Assembly: GCA_010032545.1 (NCBI GenBank)
Contig: RGPT01000017.1
Location: 1-33,253 of the forward strand
Reading direction: 5' to 3'
Source of the DNA: Alphaproteobacteria bacterium
Lineage (GTDB): Bacteria > Pseudomonadota > Alphaproteobacteria > Reyranellales > Reyranellaceae
Length of the DNA stretch: 33,253 nt
Shown here: one piece after another, positions 1-9,766 of the stretch
Layout of the letters: every line of letters begins with the position of its first letter
Numbering within the stretch: the stretch's first letter is position 1
Translations under genes and position numbers: made by a program
The notes under the pieces: model-generated
Databases searched by the model: none
What the model was told of the DNA's origin: nothing
What the model saw: the letters and a program-made list of their open reading frames with translations, nothing else

Positions 1-413
1 TCTGGCGATCGCTGGTCGAGGCGCGCCGCTACCGGCCGGTGCGCTATGCCGTCGAGATCGACGGCGTGAACCACCAGGCGGCGTCGGTGATCGTGACCCA
101 CGGCCGGCACTATGCTGGACCCTACGTGGTGGCGCCCGATGCGGCACTGGGCCGCCCGCTGCTGCATGTCTGCCTGTTCGAACGCTGGGGCCGGGCGCAG
201 ACTTTACGCTTTGGCCTCGCCCTGCTGCTGGGCCGCCTGCCGCGCACGGCGGGTTATCGTGTGATTGCGGGCCACGACATCCGCATCTCGGTGCTGAGCG
301 ATGCCGGGGAGCACGGCCGCCAGCCCGTCCAGATCGACGGCGACGATGCGCTCACGCTCCCGGTGTCGATCGCGCTGGCCGCCGGTGCCGTGCGGCTGCT
401 GCGGCCTGTCTAG
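1..413 (+). CDS. Diacylglycerol kinase-family lipid kinase, C-terminal part (5' truncated)
   Basis: The reading frame is open from base 3 to a TAG at 411-413, giving about 136 residues; the N-terminal catalytic half lies outside the window. What is visible fits the C-terminal beta-sandwich domain of DAGK/YegS/sphingosine-kinase-like enzymes: a VEIDG stretch, then THGRHYAGPYVVAPDA, LLHVCLFE and, near the end, PVQIDGDD, the usual QIDGE-type signature. Family members phosphorylate diacylglycerol or related lipids with ATP at the inner membrane face; the substrate cannot be told from this fragment. The gene converges on the transglycosylase gene, and the two stop codons share one CTAG (410-413), so there is no room for a terminator between them. 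Confidence 0.75.
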   Translation, partial: WRSLVEARRYRPVRYAVEIDGVNHQAASVIVTHGRHYAGPYVVAPDAALGRPLLHVCLFERWGRAQTLRFGLALLLGRLPRTAGYRVIAGHDIRISVLSDAGEHGRQPVQIDGDDALTLPVSIALAAGAVRLLRPV

Positions 414-1606
414 CGGGATTGGAGCCGTCGTACCGTCTCGGCCGAGGGATGGCCGTCGGCCGGCAGGCTGGACTGCTGCTGGAACAGGCGCAGCGCCGAG
501 CGCGTCTTGGGGCCCAGAAGCCCGTCGGTGTCGTCCTTGTAGAGGCCGAGCCGGGCGAGCCGGGTCTGGATGTCGATCACCGTATCGCGCGAGATGGGCT
601 GGTCGTCGTCAGGTGCCGCCTGCTGGACGCCGGGGCCGCCCGCGATCTGGCGGGCGAGGATGCCGACCGACAGCGCATAGAGCGTCGAGCGGTTCCAGTT
701 CATCACCGCCTTGAAGTTTGGATAGAGGATGAAGGCAGGGCCGCGAAAACCGGCCGGCAGAATGATCGATGACGGCTCGTCGCTCGCCGGAAGCGCGCCG
801 CCGCCCGCCTTCTTGACGCCAAGCGCCGTCCAGGCGCGCACCGGCTTCTCGATCGAAGCGTCGGCCTGGTCGAGCGCGAAGCCCCTGGGCAGCACGACCT
901 CCTCGCTCGACGGCAGGCCTGGCTTGAAGCCGATGCCACGCAGGAAGTTGGAGGCCGAGGCGAAGGCGTCGGGCAGGCTGGTCCAGATGTCGATCTTGCC
1001 GTTGCCGTCGCGGTCGACCGCCCACTTGGTGAAAGTGGACGGCATGAACTGCATGTTGCCCATGGCGCCCGCCCACGAGCCGCGCATCTGCTCGCTGGTC
1101 ATGTGGTTCATGTTGAGGATGCGCAGCGCCTGAACGGTCTCGTTCGAGAAGAAGACCGTGCGCTTGGTCATGCAGGCCAGCGTCGCCACCGAGCGGACGA
1201 CGCGGAAGTCGCCCATGTAAGTGCCGTAGTTGGTTTCTATGCCCCAAAAGGCCATGAGGTACTGCGGCGGCACGCCGTACTCTGCCTGCAGGGCGTCGAG
1301 CAGCGCGCGGTGCTGCGCCATCTTCTGCTGGCCCTTGGCGATGCGGTCGGCCGACACCGTGCCGCCGACATACTTGGCGTAGGTCAGCGAGAATTCCGGC
1401 TGGCGCCCATCGAGGTCGATCACCTTCTGGTCGGGGGTCAGGCCCTGGAAGGCCTTGTCGGCGACGGCGGCGGGCACACCCTGGCGCACCGCCTCGGTCT
1501 TGATGCCCTGCAGGCAGTCGCGGAAGTCGCCGCTTTGCGCCCAGGCCGGCGTTGAAAGGAGCGCCGTCGTTGCGGCAAGGAAAGTCAGTTTTGTGAAGGG
1601 GGTCAT
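410..1606 (-). CDS. Lytic murein transglycosylase, MltB-like, with C-terminal peptidoglycan-binding domain
   Basis: 398 residues. A cleavable signal peptide is clear (hydrophobic residues about 7-20, cleavage after AWA at 23), so the enzyme acts in the periplasm. The SLT-type catalytic domain covers about residues 28-320: the catalytic glutamate is E124 in WGIETNYGTY, followed by GAMGNMQFMPSTF (181-192) and the DRDGNGKIDIW loop (198-208). Residues about 335-396 form a PG_binding_1 domain (DIQTRLARLGLY, DGLLGPKTRSALRLFQ). Lytic transglycosylases cleave the MurNAc-GlcNAc bond to give 1,6-anhydroMurNAc ends, in wall remodelling or recycling. There is no lipobox, so this is a soluble rather than lipoprotein form. 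pmbA begins upstream on the same strand and ends 13 bp before this start, so co-transcription is possible. Confidence 0.92.
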   Translation of the reverse strand: MTPFTKLTFLAATTALLSTPAWAQSGDFRDCLQGIKTEAVRQGVPAAVADKAFQGLTPDQKVIDLDGRQPEFSLTYAKYVGGTVSADRIAKGQQKMAQHRALLDALQAEYGVPPQYLMAFWGIETNYGTYMGDFRVVRSVATLACMTKRTVFFSNETVQALRILNMNHMTSEQMRGSWAGAMGNMQFMPSTFTKWAVDRDGNGKIDIWTSLPDAFASASNFLRGIGFKPGLPSSEEVVLPRGFALDQADASIEKPVRAWTALGVKKAGGGALPASDEPSSIILPAGFRGPAFILYPNFKAVMNWNRSTLYALSVGILARQIAGGPGVQQAAPDDDQPISRDTVIDIQTRLARLGLYKDDTDGLLGPKTRSALRLFQQQSSLPADGHPSAETVRRLQSR

Positions 1607-1619
1607 GGCCGCGAGAATA

Positions 1620-2972
1620 TCACGACCCGGCGACGGTCAGCCCTTCAATTCTCACGGTCGGGGCGTTGGTCGAGCTCTTGAATTGCAGGTCGCTGGCCGG
1701 AGTCATGTGCAGGAACATGTCCTTGAGATTGCCGGCGACGGTGATTCCGCTCACCGGCCAGGCGAGCTTGCCCTTCTCGATCCAGAAGCCCGAGGCGCCG
1801 CGGCTATAGTCGCCGGTGACGCCATTGATACCGAAGCCGATCAGGTCGGTGATGAAAAGACCGCTCTTGATGTCGCCGATCAATTCCTCGACCGACAGCT
1901 TGCCCTTCTCGAGATAGAAGTTGGACGTGCTGGGCGAGGGCGGGCCGGAGACGCCGCGCGAGGCATGGCCGGTCGGCTTGAGGTTGAGCTGCCGGGCGGC
2001 CGCGAGATCAAGCAGCCAGGTGGTGAGGCGGCCGTCGTCGATCACGGCGAGGCGCCTGGTTGCGAGACCCTCGGCATCGAATGGCCGGCTGCCCAGTCCG
2101 CGCTTGCGCAGGGGGTTGTCGAGGATGCGGATGCCGTCGGCGAAAACTTTCTTGCCCATCGAATCCTTGAGGAAGGACGTGCCGCGCGCCACGGCGCGGC
2201 CGTTGATGGCGCTTGCGAGATGGCCGATCAGCCCGCCCGAGACGCGGCGGTCGTAGACCACCGGCACGCGCGCACTCGAGGCCTTGCGCGGATTCAGGCG
2301 GCGGACCGCGAACTTGCCGGCGTTGCGGCCGACCTTGGCCGCCGACATCAGATCGTCGAAGTGGACAGCGCTCGTCCATTCGTAGTCGCGTTCCATGCCG
2401 GTGCCTTCACCGCCCACCACCGAGCAGGAGAGCGACCAGCCGCCGCGGCTATAGCCGCCGGAAAAGCCGTTGCTGGCGGCCAGCATGACGGAGGAGCGGC
2501 CCCAGCCCGCCTCGGCGCCTTCGGAATTGGTCACGCCCTTGACGGCGCGGGCGGCGTCTTCTGCCTCGGCGACCAGACTGAGCAACTTCCTGGCCGAGGG
2601 CCGGCCCCTGTCATCGAGATCGAGGTCGGGCCACTTGCGCGCCAGCAGCTCCTCTGGGGCAATGCCGCAGACCGGGTCCTCAGGCACTGCGCGCGCCATG
2701 TCGACGGCGCGCTGGGCCACGGTCCGCAGCGCCTTGGGCGCGAAGTCGGTCGAGGAGACGAAGGCCTGGCGCTTGCCCACGAACACGCGAAGGCCGAGAT
2801 CCCGGCCCTCGCTGCTCTCGAGCTTCTCGCGGCGGCCGAGCCGCTGGGCGACCGAGATCGACTCGCCGTGAACGTAAAGCGCATCGGCCGAATCGGCGCC
2901 GGCGGCTTTTGCCCATTTCAGGAGGTCGGAGAGGAGATCGGCATCGGGAGCGGATTTCGTTGCTTTGGCCAT
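1620..2972 (-). CDS. pmbA: PmbA/TldE, TldD-partner metalloprotease subunit
   Basis: 450 residues from the ATG at 2972 (MAKATKSAPDADLLSD). The frame is open further upstream, but that extension has no family resemblance and overlaps the gene upstream. The N-terminal domain carries SEGRDLGLRVFVGKRQAFVSS, and the C-terminal half carries the PmbA signatures GLGSRPFDAEG and GVTGDYSRGASGFWIE. As expected for PmbA/TldE it lacks the HExxxH zinc motif, which is on TldD (28433-29878 here). In E. coli the TldD-TldE heterodimer degrades unfolded peptides and matures microcin B17 and CcdA is among its substrates. The start lies 17 bp after a small membrane-protein gene on the same strand, and the transglycosylase gene follows 13 bp downstream. 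The ribosome-binding site is weak. Confidence 0.9.
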   Translation of the reverse strand: MAKATKSAPDADLLSDLLKWAKAAGADSADALYVHGESISVAQRLGRREKLESSEGRDLGLRVFVGKRQAFVSSTDFAPKALRTVAQRAVDMARAVPEDPVCGIAPEELLARKWPDLDLDDRGRPSARKLLSLVAEAEDAARAVKGVTNSEGAEAGWGRSSVMLAASNGFSGGYSRGGWSLSCSVVGGEGTGMERDYEWTSAVHFDDLMSAAKVGRNAGKFAVRRLNPRKASSARVPVVYDRRVSGGLIGHLASAINGRAVARGTSFLKDSMGKKVFADGIRILDNPLRKRGLGSRPFDAEGLATRRLAVIDDGRLTTWLLDLAAARQLNLKPTGHASRGVSGPPSPSTSNFYLEKGKLSVEELIGDIKSGLFITDLIGFGINGVTGDYSRGASGFWIEKGKLAWPVSGITVAGNLKDMFLHMTPASDLQFKSSTNAPTVRIEGLTVAGS

Positions 2973-2989
2973 GACGCCGTTTCTACGCG

Positions 2990-3208
2990 CTAACGGGCGG
3001 TGTCGTCGAGATAGTACGAGAAGAACAATACGCCCGACGCGCCGAGCCCGAGGAGCCAGAAGAAGGCTCGCGCGGCATCGGCCACGAATTCGGTCTCCGG
3101 CCACAGCCGGGCGATGGCGTCAGCCGCGAACTGGTGGCCGATCAGGCCGATCATCGTGCCCAGCATCGCCGAGATCGCCACGTTCCAGGTGAACCGCGCC
3201 GCACGCAT
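2990..3208 (-). CDS. Small two-helix membrane protein of unknown function
   Basis: 72 residues from the ATG at 3208, which has GGGAGG about 8 bases upstream; a longer frame from a TTG at 3277 is possible but lacks this support. Two hydrophobic segments are visible, about residues 7-26 (WNVAISAMLGTMIGLIGH) and 47-66 (ARAFFWLLGLGASGVLFFSY), joined by a short acidic and aromatic loop, with a YYLDDTAR tail. I do not recognise a family. It lies between leuA (72 bp upstream) and pmbA (17 bp downstream) on the same strand. It is probably a real inner-membrane protein because of the good ribosome-binding site and well-spaced helices, but no function can be assigned. Confidence 0.65.
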   Translation of the reverse strand: MRAARFTWNVAISAMLGTMIGLIGHQFAADAIARLWPETEFVADAARAFFWLLGLGASGVLFFSYYLDDTAR

Positions 3209-3280
3209 GACCGGCCCCTCCCGCCGCCGGAGCGGCGAGCTGGGGTCGGGCGGGACCGCCGGGAGTGGCTTGGCCAAGGC

Positions 3281-5014
<1,734 letters not shown>

Positions 5015-5083
5015 CTAAGCGAACACTGCGATGGAAAAAGGGGGAGGCGGCGACTGGGTGGTGGGATCGAGCGAACGACAAGC

Positions 5084-5120
5084 GACCCGCATGGGCCCCG
5101 GAACACCGGGGCGGCGGATC
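5084..5120 (-). promoter_or_regulatory. Candidate attenuator hairpin upstream of leuA
   Basis: On the minus strand, right at the stop of the leucine-rich leader ORF, there is a two-tier hairpin. The inner stem GCCCCGG/CCGGGGC has a TGTT loop; the outer stem GATCCGC/GCGGGTC has one G-T wobble. The 3' outer arm (GGGTCG, 5083-5088) can instead pair with CGATCCC at 5063-5069 with one bulged base, so two exclusive folds exist, as attenuation needs. The hairpin is not followed by a clean T-run; the nearest T5 is at about 5035-5039. It could work by Rho-type or non-canonical termination, or not be a terminator at all. Confidence 0.45.
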
Positions 5121-5154
5121 AGCCAATAAGTCGAAGCGTCGTCAGTCGCAGCAT
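5119..5154 (-). CDS. Leucine-rich leader peptide upstream of leuA (candidate)
   Basis: An 11-codon ORF plus TGA reads MLRLTTLRLIG, with leucine at positions 2, 4, 7 and 9 (CTG, CTG, CTT, CTT). It lies 140 bases upstream of leuA on the same strand, and its stop abuts a strong hairpin. This is the layout of amino-acid biosynthetic leader peptides, where ribosome stalling at the regulatory codons decides the downstream fold. There is no well-placed Shine-Dalgarno, but the inferred promoter puts the start of transcription about 4 bases before the ATG. A leaderless leader ORF has a precedent in Sinorhizobium trpL. The gene is too short to judge by coding statistics; the case rests on composition and position. 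Confidence 0.5.
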   Translation of the reverse strand: MLRLTTLRLIG

Positions 5155-5164
5155 GATGGAGACG

Positions 5165-5193
5165 AATTTCCTCGATTTGATGCGTCCCGTCAA
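5165..5193 (-). promoter_or_regulatory. Candidate promoter for the leuA leader
   Basis: On the minus strand TTGACG (5193-5188) matches the -35 consensus at five of six bases. It is followed after 17 bases by GAAATT (5170-5165), a poor -10 match. The predicted start is near 5158, just before the leader ATG. The -35 overlaps the stop codon of the upstream methyltransferase gene, so leuA need not depend on that gene's transcript. Confidence 0.35.
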
Positions 5194-6020
5194 CCCGTCG
5201 CGCCGGACGGCTTCCGCAGCAGGAAACTGTAGTAGACCATCTCGCCGCTGGCCAACAGAGATGGAATGCGGGTTCCTTCGACGCCGGTGAAGACGTCGGC
5301 GATGGCCGAGAAAGGACGGGAGACGATGCGTCGTCCGCCAGCCCGGCGGCGGGCACTGTCGCGATGCAAGGCCTCCACGACATTGGCAGTGATGTCGTGC
5401 TCGATAATGGCTTCGAGGCCGCTCTCGGCTATCGCGGTGTGCCAATCGGCGATTTCGTGCGTGAGGCGCAGGTCGGTGTAGTGGAAGTGGCCGCCGGGTC
5501 GGAGCACGCGCTTCACTTCGGCGAAAAACCGGCCGATCGACGGATAGCAGAAGGAAGATTCAACGTTGATGACTGAATCGAAACTCGCATCGGAGAACGG
5601 CAGACTCTCGGCGTCGCCTTCTTGAAAGTGCAGCGAATCTAAGCGGTACTGCCTGTTGCTGAATGCCACCGCCTTGACGCTGAGATCGATTCCAACCAGC
5701 CGGGCGGGCTTCAGATAGCGCGCGACGTACGACGCGCCTCCGCCCCGCCCACTGCCGACCTCAAGCACGTCGTGGCCGGCAACCGGCGCCAAGGTCGCCA
5801 CATGATGATAGAGCGCGATCGGGTAGCGCTCGGCTTCGTCGGCTGGCAGCAATTCGAGCGGGGGCACGCCGACCTGCAAGTCGGCATAGCCGTAGTTCAT
5901 CAGGGTCCACCAGCTGATGTCGCCGAAGCGGGAGGCCAAGAAGTCGAAGAAGGTGCGCCACATCGCCCGGCGCAACGAAGGTGTCCGGTTGAGGACCCAC
6001 AGAAATGCGTCGGCGATCAT
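5190..6020 (-). CDS. Class I SAM-dependent methyltransferase, similar to mycobacterial phthiotriol-dimycocerosate methyltransferase
   Basis: 276 residues. SAM-binding motif I is VLEVGSGRGGGASYVA (about residues 84-99), with the acidic residue after strand 2 in VGIDLS, then DAESLPFSDASFDSVINVE (motif II region), and VKRVLRPGGHFHYTDLR after it. The pattern of GGGASYV, the NVESSFCYPSIGRFFAEV stretch and GVEGTRIPSLLASGEMVYYSFLL closely recalls the mycobacterial phthiotriol/phenolphthiotriol dimycocerosate O-methyltransferase family, from my memory of that family. Alphaproteobacteria do not make those waxes, so the substrate here is probably another hydroxylated lipid or small polyketide; I cannot name it. 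It is divergent from the cyclase gene, with 143 bp between the starts. A purine-rich GAGGAGGGGGAG lies about 11 bases upstream of the ATG. Confidence 0.8.
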   Translation of the reverse strand: MIADAFLWVLNRTPSLRRAMWRTFFDFLASRFGDISWWTLMNYGYADLQVGVPPLELLPADEAERYPIALYHHVATLAPVAGHDVLEVGSGRGGGASYVARYLKPARLVGIDLSVKAVAFSNRQYRLDSLHFQEGDAESLPFSDASFDSVINVESSFCYPSIGRFFAEVKRVLRPGGHFHYTDLRLTHEIADWHTAIAESGLEAIIEHDITANVVEALHRDSARRRAGGRRIVSRPFSAIADVFTGVEGTRIPSLLASGEMVYYSFLLRKPSGATG

Positions 6021-6163
6021 TCGTAGTTCGGCTCCCCCTCCTCGCCGGCGCGGATAGACGATCGCTGGCGCCGCTGCAAGCGGGACACCTTTGGATGTCG
6101 CGCCGCCGGCTCGCCAACGCCTGTGCCAGGCGATAGGATCGGGTTCAGAGTCATGAGGGCACT

Positions 6164-9100
6164 ATGCTCTGTCCTGCCTGCAAGATCGCAAACAATCCTG
6201 GAAGCCGCTTCTGCACGGCGTGCGGAGCACAATTGGTGCTGATCTGTACCTCATGTGGTGCGGGTAACGCACCCAGCGACCGATTTTGCGCGAGCTGCGG
6301 CTTCGGCCTCACCACGGGGGCCCGTCCAGTCGCGCCCATCCTGCCAGTTGCATCAGGGGTGGACGCAGCGAGGGGAGCGGAGATACGGCGCCGTGTCGGC
6401 GACGGTGAGCGCAAGCGGGTGACGGTCCTTTTCGCTGACCTCAAGGGATCTACGGCGGCGATCGAAGGCCTCGACCCGGAGGCCGCTCTTGGCCGCCTCG
6501 AGCCTGCCATCCAGATCATGATTCGTCTCGTGCATCGCTATGAGGGCGTCGTCTGCCGTCGGCTCGGCGATGGCATTCTGGCGATCTTCGGGGCACCTGT
6601 TGCACACGAGGACCATGCCGTGCGGGCGTGCTTCTCTGCGCTCGGCATGCAGCGCGATCTGCGCGACATCGACATGGGCGAGATGGTGCGCGTCGGACTC
6701 AACTCCGGCGACGTTCTCTATCGCACGGTCACGTCCGAGTTGGGGCTCGAGGTCGATGTTGTCGGGCCGGTGGTTCACGTGGCTGCGCGCATGGAGCAGT
6801 TGGCATCTCCAGGCTCGGTGTTCATGACCGGCGAGACCCAGGCGCTGACCCAGGGATTGGTCGAGATCCGCGGCCTGGGGCCGCGGGATGTCAAAGGAGC
6901 CACCGCGCCGATCGAGATCTATGAGGCGACGGGCGCGTCGCTGCACAGGTCGCGCTGGCATGCCGCGTCGGCCCGCGAGAAGGCGCCTTTTGTCGGGCGA
7001 GACAGCGAGTGCGCCACGCTGGACGCGGCCCTTGTCGCACTCGACCGCAAGCGCGGCGGCGTCATTGGTGTCTGCGGTGAAGCCGGGCTCGGCAAGTCGC
7101 GCCTCGTGCACAATGCGATCGATGAGGGCAATGGATCCTCCGCGCACAAGTCGGTTTTTGCCGCGGCGACGGCCTTGGGCCGCAACATTCCGTATCACGC
7201 ATTGGCTTCGGCGCTGCGCGATCTCTTCCGCATAGCCGACAGCGACAACGCCGCGCGGATGCCGTCGGCGGTCGCATCGGTGCTGACCGACATCGATCCC
7301 AGGCTGGCTGCCGATGCGGCGGTCTTTTCCTCGCTCATCTCACTGGCGTCGGCGACCTCCGAGTGGCTCGCGATGGATCCTCGGCGGAAACGCACGGCGG
7401 CGCGCGACGCCGTGCTGAGGTTGGCCCGGGCCGCGGCCGCGATCGGCCCAATTGTCTTCGTTTTCGAGGATATGCATTGGGTCGACCGAGACAGCGAGGA
7501 GATTTTGCGTGCGCTTGCCGACCTGACGCGCGAGGTGCCACTGCTTGTCGTGCTGACCTATCGTGCCGAGTACGACGATTCGTGGCTGGCGGCGGTTGGC
7601 GGCACCAGGTTGCGCATGGCGCCGCTCGCCGACGACGACATCAGGCGATCCTTGCGCGACTGGTTCGTCGAGGGCCCGGAAACGGAGCTTCTGATCGAGC
7701 GCCTGACCCAGCGAGTCGGCGGCAATCCGTTGTTCGTTGAGGAATGCGTGCGTGCGCTGTCACAGCAGGGCGCATTGACGACCATCATGGCCGTGGGAGA
7801 GGGATCCCAGCCGCAACGCCGTCGCTTTGCCTGCTGGGAAGCGCCCGAGTCGATTAGCATGCCGCCTTCCGTCCACGACGTGATCGCGTCGCGTATCGAT
7901 CGTCGGACGCCCGAGTGCGTGGCATTGCTGCAGACCCTTGCCATGATCGGGACGCGCGTGCCGCTGTGGCTTGTGGAACGGGTGTCCGGTCACCCGCCGG
8001 CGGAGACAGCAGCTGCATTGGGGGAGGCGGTAGCGGCGGAGATCCTCGTCCAGGTCAGCCTCTATCCCGATGTCGAGTATAGCTTTGGTCACGCGCTGTT
8101 GCGCGAAGTTGCGCATGATTCGTTGACTCGTGCCCGCCGGGTCGAGGCACATCGCCGGATCCTGGCGGCGATCGAGGCTCAACATGCCGGCCGGCCGAAC
8201 GAGCAGGCGGAATGGCTGGCCCACCATGCGGCCGAGGGTGAGCTGTGGGAGACCGCCGCGATCTACCAAGGACAGGCCGCCGAACGGGCGCTCGCCCGCG
8301 GTTCATACGCAGAGGCGATTACCGGCACGCGGGCGGCGCTGGTGTCCTTTGATCGATCCGACAAACCCCTCGCTGCCACGGAACGCGCCATCGACCAGCT
8401 GCGGTCATTGCGAGCCCTGCTCTATGCCACCGGGGGAGATGCCGAGGAGGTCAAGACAGTCCTCGATCGAGCCGAGGGGCTCGCCCGCGGCATCGATGAC
8501 AGAGTGCGGCTGGCCTGGGTGTGGGCAGATCAGTCGGCACAGTTCTGGGTCGACGGCGAGAATCTTCATGCCATTGCCACGGCGCGGCGGAGCCTCGAGA
8601 TCGCCGAACAGTCGGGGGACGTGCGTTTGCGCGCGCTCGCGCTGTTCCGGCTCGGCCTCGGTGGCTACGCCGTCGGCGACTACGTCGGCGCCAGCGAAGC
8701 GCTCGGCCGCAGCTGTGATTTGCTGACGGGCGATCTTCAGTTCGAGCGCATCGGTACGGCCGGCGCAACGTCGGTTTTCGGCGGAGGTTATCTCGTTTTC
8801 ACCCTGTGCGAGTTGGGGCGCTTCGAGGAAGCCGACCAGCGTCTGGCCGCTGCGATCGCTGCTGCGGCCGGCGCGCGCGACATTTATTCGATCGCATCGG
8901 CCCAGATCGCGCGCTGTGTGCTGGCCATAGCGCGCGCCGACGTGGCAACGGCGATCCCCCCGCTCGAGGCGCTGCTGGGAGCGGCCAAGGCCGCCGGCGT
9001 GTTGGTGGTCTCGGTGTTCATCGAGTCGCTGCTGGGACGCGCCAAGTTCATCGCCGGGGATGTCGCCGAAGCCGTCGTCCTGCTGACCGGCAGAAAGAAG

Positions 9101-9439
9101 ACCGGCACCATTTCGCGGGCGCATCTTCACGGGCTGAACAAGGTATGGTTGGCTGAAGCTATCTGCGCCCAGGGCATGCCGGCGGAGGCCGACGCCATCC
9201 TCGACCGCGTCGAACCGGACATGCTGGAACGCGGCGAGGCTGGAAACCTCGCGCACTGCTGGCAGGTGCGGGGCAAGATTGCCCTGGCGCGTGCCGATCT
9301 CGGCGCGGCGGAGGCCGCCTTCAAGCGCGGCCTAGACCAGGCATCGGTGCTCTGGATGCGGCCGGTCTGCGACGCCTGCGAAGCCGGCCTCGCCGCGGTG
9401 GCCGCGGCCCGCGGCAAGACAGGCCTTGCCGCGAGTTGA
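6164..9439 (+). CDS. Zinc-ribbon / class III cyclase-like / AAA ATPase / TPR signalling protein
   Basis: 1091 residues; the ATG is preceded by AGGG. Order of domains: two CxxC zinc-ribbon knuckle pairs at residues 3-45 (CPAC, CTAC, CTSC, CASC); a class III nucleotidyl cyclase homology domain at about 84-256; an AAA_16/NACHT-like ATPase from about 276 with Walker A GEAGLGKS (305-312) and Walker B VFVFEDMHWVD (431-441); and a long helical TPR-like C-terminal half. In the cyclase domain both metal aspartates are present (D92 in FADLKGST, D136 in RRLGDG). The substrate-selecting Lys and Asp positions read R and P (GPVVH), and the Asn of the NxxxR motif is H205 (HVAAR, R209). I believe this H is common in this multidomain subfamily, so cAMP synthesis should not be assumed. 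The protein is probably cytoplasmic. It stands alone in its transcript and ends 9 bp from a convergent gene. Confidence 0.88.
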   Translation: MLCPACKIANNPGSRFCTACGAQLVLICTSCGAGNAPSDRFCASCGFGLTTGARPVAPILPVASGVDAARGAEIRRRVGDGERKRVTVLFADLKGSTAAIEGLDPEAALGRLEPAIQIMIRLVHRYEGVVCRRLGDGILAIFGAPVAHEDHAVRACFSALGMQRDLRDIDMGEMVRVGLNSGDVLYRTVTSELGLEVDVVGPVVHVAARMEQLASPGSVFMTGETQALTQGLVEIRGLGPRDVKGATAPIEIYEATGASLHRSRWHAASAREKAPFVGRDSECATLDAALVALDRKRGGVIGVCGEAGLGKSRLVHNAIDEGNGSSAHKSVFAAATALGRNIPYHALASALRDLFRIADSDNAARMPSAVASVLTDIDPRLAADAAVFSSLISLASATSEWLAMDPRRKRTAARDAVLRLARAAAAIGPIVFVFEDMHWVDRDSEEILRALADLTREVPLLVVLTYRAEYDDSWLAAVGGTRLRMAPLADDDIRRSLRDWFVEGPETELLIERLTQRVGGNPLFVEECVRALSQQGALTTIMAVGEGSQPQRRRFACWEAPESISMPPSVHDVIASRIDRRTPECVALLQTLAMIGTRVPLWLVERVSGHPPAETAAALGEAVAAEILVQVSLYPDVEYSFGHALLREVAHDSLTRARRVEAHRRILAAIEAQHAGRPNEQAEWLAHHAAEGELWETAAIYQGQAAERALARGSYAEAITGTRAALVSFDRSDKPLAATERAIDQLRSLRALLYATGGDAEEVKTVLDRAEGLARGIDDRVRLAWVWADQSAQFWVDGENLHAIATARRSLEIAEQSGDVRLRALALFRLGLGGYAVGDYVGASEALGRSCDLLTGDLQFERIGTAGATSVFGGGYLVFTLCELGRFEEADQRLAAAIAAAAGARDIYSIASAQIARCVLAIARADVATAIPPLEALLGAAKAAGVLVVSVFIESLLGRAKFIAGDVAEAVVLLTGRKKTGTISRAHLHGLNKVWLAEAICAQGMPAEADAILDRVEPDMLERGEAGNLAHCWQVRGKIALARADLGAAEAAFKRGLDQASVLWMRPVCDACEAGLAAVAAARGKTGLAAS

Positions 9440-9448
9440 CGACTGAAC

Positions 9449-9766
9449 CTAGCGCAACGGCAGGCTGATGCCGAGATTGAGGCTGCCGACCGGCGCGTAG
9501 GGGGCGACATAGACGGGATAGGCCGGCGCATACACGATCGGGGCGGGATAGACGACCACGGGCTGGGCATAGACGACCGGCGCGGGTGCGTAATAGCGCG
9601 CGTGTCCCGGTGGGACGGCGACATAGCCTGGCACGTAGTAGCCCTGTGACTTCTTCCAGTCGTGTGCATGTGCTTCAGTCGCGAGCCCGGCAAAGGACGC
9701 GACGCTGATCGCGACGGCACCGTTCCATGTCATGGCATTTCGCAGCTTGTTGAGGTCGACTCGCAT
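9449..9766 (-). CDS. Exported Tyr/Pro/Val-rich small protein of unknown function
   Basis: 105 residues from the ATG at 9766, backed by AAGGAG 7 bases upstream; a longer frame to 9865 has no such support. A signal peptide is visible (hydrophobic WNGAVAISVASFAGLA, cleavage after AHA near residue 34). The mature part starts HDWKKSQGYYVPGYVAVPPG and continues with tandem short units of the VVY-x-P and APAYPVYVAP type: many Tyr, Pro and Val, no Cys. It ends LNLGISLPLR, with alternating hydrophobic residues. Similar low-complexity proteins are common as exported hypothetical proteins in alphaproteobacteria. No function is known to me; a structural or envelope-associated role is only a guess. It is convergent with the cyclase/AAA gene and divergent from the CoA-transferase gene. 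Confidence 0.7.
   Translation of the reverse strand: MRVDLNKLRNAMTWNGAVAISVASFAGLATEAHAHDWKKSQGYYVPGYVAVPPGHARYYAPAPVVYAQPVVVYPAPIVYAPAYPVYVAPYAPVGSLNLGISLPLR

Noticed and set aside
1455-2993. Long plus-strand open frame over pmbA
   Set aside because: It is antisense to a well-supported pmbA and has an Ala/Gly/Arg/His-rich composition typical of high-GC shadow frames.
5061-5120. T-box or known leucine riboswitch before leuA
   Set aside because: No T-box antiterminator motif or specifier loop could be seen; the leader-peptide model fits better.
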